Assembly: GCA_018666555.1 (NCBI GenBank)
Contig: JABIZD010000021.1
Coordinates: forward strand, 1-64,000
Reading direction: 5' to 3'
Length of the DNA: 64,000 bases
DNA from: Gammaproteobacteria bacterium
Lineage (GTDB): Bacteria > Pseudomonadota > Gammaproteobacteria > Pseudomonadales > Azotimanducaceae
Position numbers and translations under genes: made by a program. Position 1 is the first letter of the stretch, and every line of letters starts with the position of its first letter. The notes beneath the pieces were generated by a model, which was not told the origin of the DNA, did no database searches, and saw nothing but the letters and a program-made list of their open reading frames with translations. Below are positions 1 to 6,936 of this stretch, piece after piece.

Positions 1-937
1 CTGTCACAAAGTAGGCCTCTCCATCAAATAGGCAAAAACAGTCTGGGTCAGCTGCTGCAGTGGCCGTTAGATCTGCGTTAAACATCTTGTACTCGCCCTC
101 AATGGTCACTGCACTGCCATTATCGAGTGCTTTCTCAAACAGCACATCAACGATAGTGGCATCAAAGTCGCCAGGTTCAGCTGCACTACCAGTACCGTTA
201 GCCTGTGATTGATAACTCAAGCCGACCGTAAAGATGTCTCCACCACCGCCAAAATAGGTACTGCTGGTGTAATATCCAGGATTCTGTTCCTTATCCAGGA
301 AATGGAAAGCAAGTCGACCAGAAAATAGCAGGTTATCGTCCTGATTCGGGCCACCATCAACGCCGTCAAAAAGACCCGCCGCATATTGCAGTTTTCCCTT
401 GCTTCCCCAAACAGTAACGCCATCATCACGGCCCAGTAACCCGGCCTGGCCAAGCTGGTCAGAAGGCAAAAGAGGAACCGTATACTGATTCCAGCTGAGA
501 CCGTAATACGGTCCGTTCATTTCAATACGATCTGCAGGAGTCAGCATTCGACCAACCCATACATTGAATGCATCACTGAACTCCAACCGGACTATTGCAT
601 CCAGCACACCGATATCTCCTGCTGCACCAATCGGGTCATTATCGTCCTGACCAAATACACAGCCCTCGCATTCCGTATTAAAAGTAAACTTAACCGTATC
701 ACTTGCCTGTCCGTTTACGTAAAGACGCATACTCTGGATATTAAAATTAGACGAAGCATCAATCCCATTGGGCGCCCCATCTTCAACCCGAGTAAAACCG
801 GCGCGCAGACCCGCACCAACACTAATACTTTGATTATCACCAAACTCGATTGTTCCTCCTGCCATAGCCGCCGGCACAAAGAAAACCAATTTCAAAACTG
901 AAAGGCAAAACCCTGCCTTCAATAATAAGTACCTCAT
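1..937 (-). CDS. Porin-like outer-membrane protein (3' end beyond window)
   Basis: The frame is open from ATG at 937 to the window edge, about 312 codons with no stop. The N-terminus is a typical signal peptide: basic start, hydrophobic core, then AMA-GG as a likely cleavage site. The mature part alternates polar and hydrophobic residues and is rich in Gly, Asn, Asp and aromatics (for example NGPYYGLSWNQY and GRDDGVTVWG), as in the phosphate-selective/OprP-like porin group, so a beta-barrel channel in the outer membrane is likely. A CEGC pair near residue 75 is unusual and could form a loop disulfide. A clear ribosome site (AGGGGAG type) precedes the ATG. It is divergent from the catabolic operon at 1722 and may import that substrate, which is inference. 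The exact porin family cannot be fixed from a partial gene. Confidence 0.75.
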   Translation of the reverse strand, partial: MRYLLLKAGFCLSVLKLVFFVPAAMAGGTIEFGDNQSISVGAGLRAGFTRVEDGAPNGIDASSNFNIQSMRLYVNGQASDTVKFTFNTECEGCVFGQDDNDPIGAAGDIGVLDAIVRLEFSDAFNVWVGRMLTPADRIEMNGPYYGLSWNQYTVPLLPSDQLGQAGLLGRDDGVTVWGSKGKLQYAAGLFDGVDGGPNQDDNLLFSGRLAFHFLDKEQNPGYYTSSTYFGGGGDIFTVGLSYQSQANGTGSAAEPGDFDATIVDVLFEKALDNGSAVTIEGEYKMFNADLTATAAADPDCFCLFDGEAYFVT

Positions 938-993
938 AAAACTAACTCCCCTTAACTTAGAAACTTCAATTGAATCCAAATCTGGAATCAATA

Positions 994-1081
994 CATGACC
1001 TGTACATGATCTCTACATGACCTCTCCATGACCTCTACATGACCTTTACATGACCTCTACATGACCTTTACATAACCTTTT
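994..1081. repeat. Eight-copy 11-bp tandem repeat in porin leader
   Basis: Eight contiguous units of 11 bp follow the plus-strand pattern CATGACCTCTA with few substitutions (CATGACCTGTA, CATGATCTCTA, CATGACCTCTC, CATGACCTTTA, CATAACCTTTT). The period is close to one turn of B-DNA, so each unit presents the same face of the helix. The array lies between the porin start codon and a sigma-54-like promoter, so most of it should be transcribed into the porin leader. It is far too short-unit and spacer-free to be CRISPR. Confidence 0.95.
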
Positions 1082-1096
1082 GCAACGACCATGCCA
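1081..1096 (-). promoter_or_regulatory. Sigma-54-like (-24/-12) promoter for porin gene
   Basis: On the minus strand the sequence TGGCATGGTCGTTGCA fits the RpoN consensus TGGCAYG-N4-TTGCW, with GG and GC at the required spacing. The predicted start is near 1070, which gives a leader of about 133 nt containing most of the 11-bp repeats. No activator site was identified. This is a sequence match only. Confidence 0.5.
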
Positions 1097-1700
1097 GTTC
1101 TCAATCACCTCGCTAAAAGGACGGAAGAACGTTATCTGTATAGATCTTTTGATTCAGAAATCTGCCCAAATGGCCAATTTTTCTCACCTGCTTGGTGCGA
1201 TTCCAGGCTATTTATAATTTTGCGCCCTGATCTGGTGCGCTTAAGATTCACAAAAAACTAAAGTCCATCAGCAGGATAAATAAAGCACCCATCAGTGATT
1301 CGCAGACTGAATCTGTCTACTCAGCAGTAGCATCACGGCAGCAGAGATTCATGGCTCAGCAAAGCAGGGTTTAGACTCAGCTTGCCTATCCGCACTCTAG
1401 TATGGTGAGGTCGCTAATACTGACAAGGACTATCGCTGGCATATTCGATGATCAAAAAACGCCGCCAAATTCGCCTTACCTGGAATAGCAGCGCAATAGG
1501 AATAACCCCGCAACCAAATAGCTGTAGAGACAAAAACCGAACTTGGTGATACCTTATTGATAACCAATTCTAAGGGCTTACAGCAGGGATCGAAGTCGAT
1601 ATAAGGGTATTACCATGTGAACACAAAATTGCGTAGAATCAGCTACTCAGTAAACAAATCGAGTAATTAGCTGGCAGAAGGGTTTAGGTCTGACCGGATA
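1097..1700. other. Divergent intergenic region, no convincing gene
   Basis: About 600 bp separate the porin promoter from the monooxygenase operon. The only open frame of note, a 56-codon plus-strand frame from 1091, lacks a ribosome site and a recognisable sequence. Promoters for the plus-strand operon must lie here, but no clear -35/-10 pair stands out. Confidence 0.4.
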
Positions 1701-1721
1701 ATGCTCATGAGAAGAGTCATT

Positions 1722-3224
1722 ATGAAGCAAGTAGACGTCATTATCGTAGGGGCCGGACTTTCAGGCATAGGCGCAGCAGTACATCTGAAAAAAAGCTGCC
1801 CAGGAAAGACTTTTACCCTACTGGAGGGCCGGGATGCCGCAGCCGGTACCTGGGATTTATTCCGTTATCCCGGGATACGCTCAGATAGCGACATGCACAC
1901 ACTTGGCTATAGTTTCAAGCCTTGGACCGAAGCCAAAGCGATTGCTGATGGCCCGGCTATTCGTAACTATGTTAATGAGACAGCCGATGAATATGGCATT
2001 AGGCAACATATCCGTTTTGGCCATCACGTTGATATGGCTTCGTGGAATTCAAAAACATCACTCTGGAGCGTCTCTGCAACCCTCCCGGATGGAACGCAAA
2101 CAGAGGTTACCGCAAGCTTCGTGTTTATGTGCGGTGGCTACTATAACTATGACGAGGGGTATCTTCCGGAGTTCCAAGCAAAAGCGGATTTCAAAGGCCA
2201 AATCATCCATCCCCAATTCTGGCCTGAGGATCTCGATTATGCAGGTAAAAAGGTTCTGGTCATTGGTAGCGGTGCAACTGCAATGACTTTGGTTCCAGCA
2301 ATGGCAGAGCAGGGTGCATCAGTGACCATGGTACAGCGGTCACCAACCTATGTTGTTTCCCGTCCGGCTGAAGATGCTCTGGCAAACAGTTTACGGCGCT
2401 GGCTACCTGCAAAATGGGCCTACGCCATCACCCGCTTCAAAAATGTCACTTTAAGTGGGATATTTTACAGAAGGATGCGCACTAATCCGCAACAAGCCAA
2501 GGAAACCCTTCTAAAAATGACCCGAGCGCAAATCGGTGACGACATGGTAGACAAACACTTCACGCCTCGTTATAACCCCTGGGATCAGCGCATGTGCCTG
2601 ATACCCAATGGCGATCTATTCAAGTGTATAAACAATGGAACAGCCAAAGTTATCACAGGTCATATCGATCACTGGACCGAAAAAGGAATCAAACTGAAAT
2701 CAGGCGAGCATCTGGAAGCAGATATTATTGTGACCGCAACCGGGCTTAAAATGGTCGTCATGTCCGGCATTGAGTTTAAAGTTGATAACCATGCCATCAA
2801 CTTTCCTGATACTTTCACCTATAAGGGCATGATGTATTCCGGTTTACCCAATATGGCCCAGACGTTCGGTTATATAAATGCCTCCTGGACCTTACGTGCG
2901 GACCTCACTTCTGAATACGTCTGCCGGTTGTTAAATCATATGGATGCAACCGGCCAGAATGTTGTCACACCTACTTTGAGACAAGAAGATGAAAACATGG
3001 AAGCCCGGGACTGGATCGAAGATTTCAGCTCAGGGTATATGCAACGAATGATGCATCTCTTGCCCAAGCAAGGTCACGACCCCTGGCGTAATACCCAGAA
3101 CTACAAGCTCGATAAAGTGATGATCCGGCGCGCGCCTATTGCCGATGATGTGTTGGTATTCAGCGAGGGCCTTGAACAGCAAGCGGAGCTGGCAATAGAA
3201 GAAGCGAACAGGGCTGTAGCCTAG
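1722..3224 (+). CDS. Flavin-containing Baeyer-Villiger-type monooxygenase
   Basis: Class B flavoprotein monooxygenase that should insert oxygen next to a ketone using FAD, NADPH and O2 (cytoplasmic). Two Rossmann motifs are visible: GAGLSG at residues 10-15 for FAD and GSGATA at 182-187 for NADPH. Between them is the Baeyer-Villiger fingerprint FxGxxxHxxxWP at 157-168 (F157, G159, H163, W167, P168). The length of 500 aa and the YPGIRSDSD segment resemble the EthA-like subgroup. I chose the ATG at 1722 because GAGAAGAG lies just upstream; an in-frame ATG at 1701 would add seven residues without a ribosome site. It is first in an operon with an esterase, an SDR and an RraA-like gene. The family assignment is firm; the substrate is unknown. 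Confidence 0.9.
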   Translation: MKQVDVIIVGAGLSGIGAAVHLKKSCPGKTFTLLEGRDAAAGTWDLFRYPGIRSDSDMHTLGYSFKPWTEAKAIADGPAIRNYVNETADEYGIRQHIRFGHHVDMASWNSKTSLWSVSATLPDGTQTEVTASFVFMCGGYYNYDEGYLPEFQAKADFKGQIIHPQFWPEDLDYAGKKVLVIGSGATAMTLVPAMAEQGASVTMVQRSPTYVVSRPAEDALANSLRRWLPAKWAYAITRFKNVTLSGIFYRRMRTNPQQAKETLLKMTRAQIGDDMVDKHFTPRYNPWDQRMCLIPNGDLFKCINNGTAKVITGHIDHWTEKGIKLKSGEHLEADIIVTATGLKMVVMSGIEFKVDNHAINFPDTFTYKGMMYSGLPNMAQTFGYINASWTLRADLTSEYVCRLLNHMDATGQNVVTPTLRQEDENMEARDWIEDFSSGYMQRMMHLLPKQGHDPWRNTQNYKLDKVMIRRAPIADDVLVFSEGLEQQAELAIEEANRAVA

Positions 3225-3325
3225 GCCACAAAGGGTAAAGAAGTCTGGATAAATAACAATGATTGACTCAGGATCATTGTTTCAAGATTCTGACTCCCAG
3301 ATTTTTCCAGGCAGGGGGACTTAAT

Positions 3326-4291
3326 ATGACAATGAAACAGCCAACCAGTGAATTCCTGGCAGGCTTAGCCGCCGCTAACGCAGGTAGACCGTCAAGAAGT
3401 GAGCAGACCCCCGAACAGGTCCGCTTAGGCTACCTGGGATTGTCCAGTATTCTTGGTAATGGACCTGATCTCGAAGAGGTTATCGATAGTCATATTAAGC
3501 AGATTCCCGTTCGCATTTATCGGTCGGAAACTCGAGAAAATGCGCCTTGCGTTCTATTTTTCCATGGTGGGGGCTGGGTCATCGGTGATCTTCAGACTCA
3601 CGATCGGGAATGCCGCAAGGTAGCCCAAGGGGCCAATTGCACAGTAATCTCCGTAGACTATCGACTGGCCCCAGAACATCCTTTCCCCGCAGCTCACGAT
3701 GATTGTCTGGCAGTGTTGAAATACGTTTACCAGCACGCCAGCTCATTGCGCATCAATAAACAAAAAATAGCTTTGGTTGGAGAATCAGCTGGCGGCAGCT
3801 TAACTGCCTTTCTGGCACTAAAAGCCCGGGACCTCGGCATACCGATCATAAAGCAGGTGATGCTTTACCCAGTTACCGACGCGCGACCCTATGCGCCTGA
3901 CAGTGACGTTCAGCCAACTGCATCGGCTCTAAAAAACACCCTCGGCCCCTTGCTTACCCGAGAAACCATGCACTTTTTCCTTCGACATACCTGCGCCGGA
4001 ATCGATGCCTCCGAGGCGTGTAGGGACTGGCGCCTATCTCCTCTGCTGGCAACTGACCACAGCAACCTGGCACCCGCATTTTTGGCCACCTGCGAGTTGG
4101 ACCCTCTGTGCGATGAAGGAGATGCTTACGCTGACAAACTGCAGCAGGCTGGCGTTGAGGTGGAACACAAATGCTGGCAGGGTCAGCCTCATAGCCTAAT
4201 GCAATTTTCAAATGTGCTCGATGCTGGCCAGGCTTTAATGACAGAAATTACTGCTTCCCTCATAGCCGCCTTCAAAAGGACTGACCATTGA
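3326..4291 (+). CDS. HSL-family alpha/beta-hydrolase (esterase)
   Basis: Carboxylester hydrolase of the hormone-sensitive-lipase family, cytoplasmic, 321 aa. The oxyanion-hole motif HGGGW is at residues 80-84, the family segment DYRLAPEHPFPAA follows near 111, and the nucleophile elbow GESAGG is at 152-157 with S154 as nucleophile. A C-terminal Asp (in DPLCDEG) and His (in QPHSL) complete the triad. The start at 3326 is set by GGGGGAC upstream; an upstream in-frame start at 3263 has no such site. The stop overlaps the TTG start of the next gene (TTGA), so translation is probably coupled. Directly after a Baeyer-Villiger-type enzyme, the natural role is hydrolysis of the ester or lactone it makes; that pairing is inference. 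Confidence 0.9.
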   Translation: MTMKQPTSEFLAGLAAANAGRPSRSEQTPEQVRLGYLGLSSILGNGPDLEEVIDSHIKQIPVRIYRSETRENAPCVLFFHGGGWVIGDLQTHDRECRKVAQGANCTVISVDYRLAPEHPFPAAHDDCLAVLKYVYQHASSLRINKQKIALVGESAGGSLTAFLALKARDLGIPIIKQVMLYPVTDARPYAPDSDVQPTASALKNTLGPLLTRETMHFFLRHTCAGIDASEACRDWRLSPLLATDHSNLAPAFLATCELDPLCDEGDAYADKLQQAGVEVEHKCWQGQPHSLMQFSNVLDAGQALMTEITASLIAAFKRTDH

Positions 4292-5085
4292 GCCCGAAGG
4301 TAGCGTTTGTCACTGGGGGTGCTCGAGGAATCGGCCTGGCAATCGTACAGAAATTCGCAGCCTCTGGATTCAACGTCATGGTAGGAGATCTCGGCAGTAG
4401 CCAATCCCAGTGGAATTATGCCCTAGCCAGTGCAGACGACCTGGCCAGCGTCAAAAGCACTACCACAGAAACTGAAATCGCTGCAGTTGAGTTAGACGTT
4501 ACCCAGGAGAGCAGCTGCAAAAATGCCATTGCCGCTACCCTCAAAAAATTTGGCAGACTGGACGTCCTGATCAATAACGCAGGGATTGTTCAGTCAGGGC
4601 CGCTTGAGGAGTTTTCAGAACAAGACTGGGATCAGGTATTTGCCGTCAACAGCAAGGGCCTATTTCTCATGTCAAAAGCTGCCCTTGAACCTTTAACTGC
4701 ATCAGGCGATGCTGCCATCATTAATACAGCTTCCATAGCCGGAAAAAAAGGCGTTCGCAATATGGCTGCCTACTGCGGGTCGAAATTCGCGGCCATCGGC
4801 ATTACCCAGTCACTGGCTGCTGAGTTTGCACCCAGACATATTCGTGTCAACGCCATCTGTCCTGGCATCGTAGGCACTGCCATGTGGCTCGAACACCTGC
4901 TGCCCAGCAATACTCTGGACCAACAAGATAAACAAACTAACTTTGAAGAGGCCGTTTCGAGCATGATTCCCCTTAAGCGGGCACAATCAGCCGAGGATAT
5001 GGCAGATGCCGCGTTCTATCTGGCTACTGCTAGGAACGTCACGGGCGTGGCGCTGACCATTGCCGGTGGCATGGAAATGAACTAA
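4288..5085 (+). CDS. Short-chain dehydrogenase/reductase
   Basis: Classical SDR, 265 aa, NAD(P)-dependent alcohol/ketone oxidoreductase. TGGARGIG near residues 9-16 is the dinucleotide-binding loop, NNAG lies at 96-99, and the catalytic Ser149, Tyr162 and Lys166 (YCGSK) are all present. An acidic Asp (VGDLG) at the end of the second strand region favours NAD. It starts with TTG, overlapping the stop of the preceding hydrolase, with AAAAGGA seven bases upstream. An insert of about 20 residues after the second strand is longer than usual. In this operon it could oxidise an alcohol to the ketone used by the monooxygenase. Confidence 0.9.
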   Translation: MSPKVAFVTGGARGIGLAIVQKFAASGFNVMVGDLGSSQSQWNYALASADDLASVKSTTTETEIAAVELDVTQESSCKNAIAATLKKFGRLDVLINNAGIVQSGPLEEFSEQDWDQVFAVNSKGLFLMSKAALEPLTASGDAAIINTASIAGKKGVRNMAAYCGSKFAAIGITQSLAAEFAPRHIRVNAICPGIVGTAMWLEHLLPSNTLDQQDKQTNFEEAVSSMIPLKRAQSAEDMADAAFYLATARNVTGVALTIAGGMEMN

Positions 5086-5097
5086 CAGGAGAATACA

Positions 5098-5784
5098 ATG
5101 GACCTAAATGCTGATACTTTTGAAGCGCTCATCAAGCTGGATACACCTACGATATGTAATGCGCTGGAAATTGTAGATCCAAGTCGTCGAACTCACGGCT
5201 TTAATATACGGCCATTTTTCTGCGCCCATCCAGAACTACCTTCAACCCTGGCTTATGCAAGAACAGCAAGAATCAGAGCACAACATGCCCCCGTAACGAA
5301 AGTGGACAGCATCGGTTACTACACTTATATAGCCGAAGGTGGACCCATACCCAGCATCATCGTTATTGAAGATCTCGACTCCACTCCTGGCTATGGCGCT
5401 TTTTGGGGTGAGGTAAATACTAACGTGCACTACGGCCTCGGCTGCCAGGGTCTGATCACTAACGGTAGCATTCGCGACTTAACTGATGTGCAACCAAAGT
5501 TTCAAATGCTCGCCGGTATGGTTAACCCATCCCACGCCTGGGTTCATGCTGTTGACTGGGGAACGCCTGTCACCGTTCATGGTATGGAAGTGGTTGATCA
5601 GGACCTGATCCATATGGATCAACACGGTGCCGTCGTCATTCCGGTCAACGCGGCGGCTGATATCGTCGCTGAAGCGGAACGCATCGGTAAACGAGAAAAA
5701 ATATTAATTGATGCAGCCAAGCAACCTGGCTTTAGCGTCGCGCATATAAAAGCTGCCTACCAAAGTATGGCAGAAATACACTAA
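5098..5784 (+). CDS. RraA-like / HMG-aldolase-type lyase
   Basis: Member of the RraA-like family (older name dimethylmenaquinone methyltransferase-like), 228 aa. The family includes 4-hydroxy-4-methyl-2-oxoglutarate aldolases and oxaloacetate decarboxylases as well as RNase E inhibitors. The segment GEVNTNVHYGLGCQGLITNG is followed by SIRD (Arg126, Asp127), the anion- and metal-binding signature. The C-terminal QDLIHMDQHGAVVIP segment matches the usual GDxVxxDxxGVVVxP. A strong AGGAGA precedes the ATG, and only 12 bp separate it from the SDR, so it is the last gene of the operon. The catabolic setting favours a retro-aldol or decarboxylase role over RNase E control; this is inference. Confidence 0.8.
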   Translation: MDLNADTFEALIKLDTPTICNALEIVDPSRRTHGFNIRPFFCAHPELPSTLAYARTARIRAQHAPVTKVDSIGYYTYIAEGGPIPSIIVIEDLDSTPGYGAFWGEVNTNVHYGLGCQGLITNGSIRDLTDVQPKFQMLAGMVNPSHAWVHAVDWGTPVTVHGMEVVDQDLIHMDQHGAVVIPVNAAADIVAEAERIGKREKILIDAAKQPGFSVAHIKAAYQSMAEIH

Positions 5785-5923
5785 ATTCCGATCGGCTAAG
5801 TTAAACAGCGCAATTCTCTTGCCTAAATCCGGGCCATTATTGGTTCAGCAGACCGTTGAGGCAGAGCGCCTGCGGCTTGAACCCGCTGGCTTAGGCCATT
5901 TAACCTCAACTGTCTTGACCCGG

Positions 5924-6400
5924 TTAACCGGTTCGCCGGGCATTAAGAAATTTTATCAAGGTAAGCGTCTCTTCTGGGTCCATCCTACCCACCGGTGAAT
6001 TGCTATAGGTAGAAAACATTACCTTACCTTTCCTGGTCAATAGAAATTCGGTCGGTTGGATGAACTCCTGGCGGTCATCCCACCAGGCACCCAGAGCATC
6101 TGCCTGCGGCCTGGTGACACCGTAGGCAACCGGAAACTTCAGAGATGCAGCTACCTCAGACGTTTTTTCCTGACTGTCCACAGCGGCAGCGAGGATGGAA
6201 ACACCTTCTGCTGAGAACGCTTCACGGCGCTCTTCATAGCCGGACAACAACCGGCGACAATAAGGTCACCAATGGCCCCGGTAAAATAATATGATAGTCA
6301 GTGGCGTCGATAGATCCGAAGGCAGGCTGATGCTGCCACCCTCAGTCAATTGTAAAGACATTTCCGGGAATTGGCCTCCCGAAGATAATGGCTCAGACAT
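5924..6400 (-). CDS. Peroxiredoxin-like selenoprotein (in-frame UGA = Sec45)
   Basis: Read through one TGA at 6266-6268, this is a 158-residue thioredoxin-fold, AhpC/TSA-like redoxin. The segment before the TGA ends FYRGHW and the segment after starts PYCRRLL, so the codon falls exactly on the first Cys of the family motif RGxWCPYC, giving a U-x-x-C redox pair (U45, C48). Both halves are in one frame and neither has another lesion. The ATG at 6400 has a perfect AGGAGG eight bases upstream, which would be odd for a dead gene. A GC-rich hairpin starts 10 nt after the TGA. Downstream segments such as EFLLTRKGKVMFSTYSNSPVGR fit the family to the end. The likely role is reduction of peroxides or disulfides in the cytoplasm. 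The alternatives are a recent nonsense mutation or a late start that loses the active site. Sec decoding needs selABCD elsewhere. Confidence 0.75.
6239..6268 (-). promoter_or_regulatory. Candidate bacterial SECIS hairpin after UGA
   Basis: On the coding strand the TGA (6268-6266) is followed after 10 nt by GCCGG (6255-6251), a seven-base loop TTGTTGT (6250-6244) and CCGGC (6243-6239). A perfect five-pair GC stem whose loop starts about 15 nt after UGA is near the spacing known for bacterial SECIS elements. If a U-U mismatch closes the stem, the inner loop is TGTTG with G in its second position, also as expected. Position and form agree; SelB binding is not shown. Confidence 0.6.
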
Positions 6401-6582
6401 GAAATGTTCCTCCTATTTCAGCCGTGTTGTGACCTATCGTGACCTCGCGCCCGTCAACCGCTGGCCATTATTCCCGCTACGGCTTGCTGCATCGGCTCAA
6501 GCTAACTGAACCTGGCAGCGAAACTATGTTAGTACGCCAATGCACATGAGTGCACCACTAATCCTTGCTGCTTTACTAGAGG

Positions 6583-6936
6583 TTAATGTGCCACTTCTTC
6601 AGATTCCGGAATCTGTTCCAGAAAAATAACCTGCCGGGCATCCGAGGACTCCTCAAAAATTACCCACACTTTCATACCGGGAACCAGTAACTCCAGAGAA
6701 CCGGCACTCGAACCCAACAGTTGAACCTCAGAGGCATCATCACCTATATCAGTAAATCGATAGCGATAACCACTGATATTAGCTTCTCGTGTTTCTAGAA
6801 ATATCGTCTGAATTACACCAAAAGTATCAAAACCCTGCCCCGCTGATTGAACTTCAGCAGCCCAGCTTTTAGGTGGCGATAATCCAAATTGAGCGACCAT
6901 CATCAAGCTCATCATCAATACTCGCATAGGGTTCAT
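6583..6936 (-). CDS. Small exported protein coupled to PilY1-like gene
   Basis: A 117-residue protein with a clear N-terminal signal peptide (Met-rich hydrophobic stretch ending SWA-AE near residue 27). The mature part of about 90 residues alternates beta-strand-like segments (VIQTIFLETREANISGYRYRF, then SLELLVPGMKVWVIFEES) and could be a small beta-barrel or OB-like fold. Its ATG overlaps the stop of the PilY1-like gene by four bases (ATGA), so the two are translated together. I do not recognise the family. The coupling suggests it helps export or stabilise the PilY1-like protein, or acts in pilus assembly in the periplasm; this is inference. Confidence 0.7.
   Translation of the reverse strand: MNPMRVLMMSLMMVAQFGLSPPKSWAAEVQSAGQGFDTFGVIQTIFLETREANISGYRYRFTDIGDDASEVQLLGSSAGSLELLVPGMKVWVIFEESSDARQVIFLEQIPESEEVAH

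Noticed and set aside
994-1081. Repeat array as a CRISPR
   Set aside because: Units are 11 bp with no spacers and no cas genes are present.
1091-1261. 56-codon plus-strand frame in the porin promoter region
   Set aside because: No ribosome site, no recognisable sequence, and it overlaps the sigma-54-like site.
5830-6000. Plus-strand frame reading VEAERLRLEPAGLGHL, like the start of a GNAT acetyltransferase
   Set aside because: Only the short ERLRLEP segment resembles the family. The rest runs antisense into the redoxin gene and ends soon, and there is no start signal. At most a remnant; chance is as likely.
5924-6250. A 108-codon open frame as a complete small gene
   Set aside because: It starts at a TTG inside the redoxin fold, just after the C-x-x-C position, and has no ribosome site. 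The true start at 6400 with AGGAGG, read through the TGA, explains it better.
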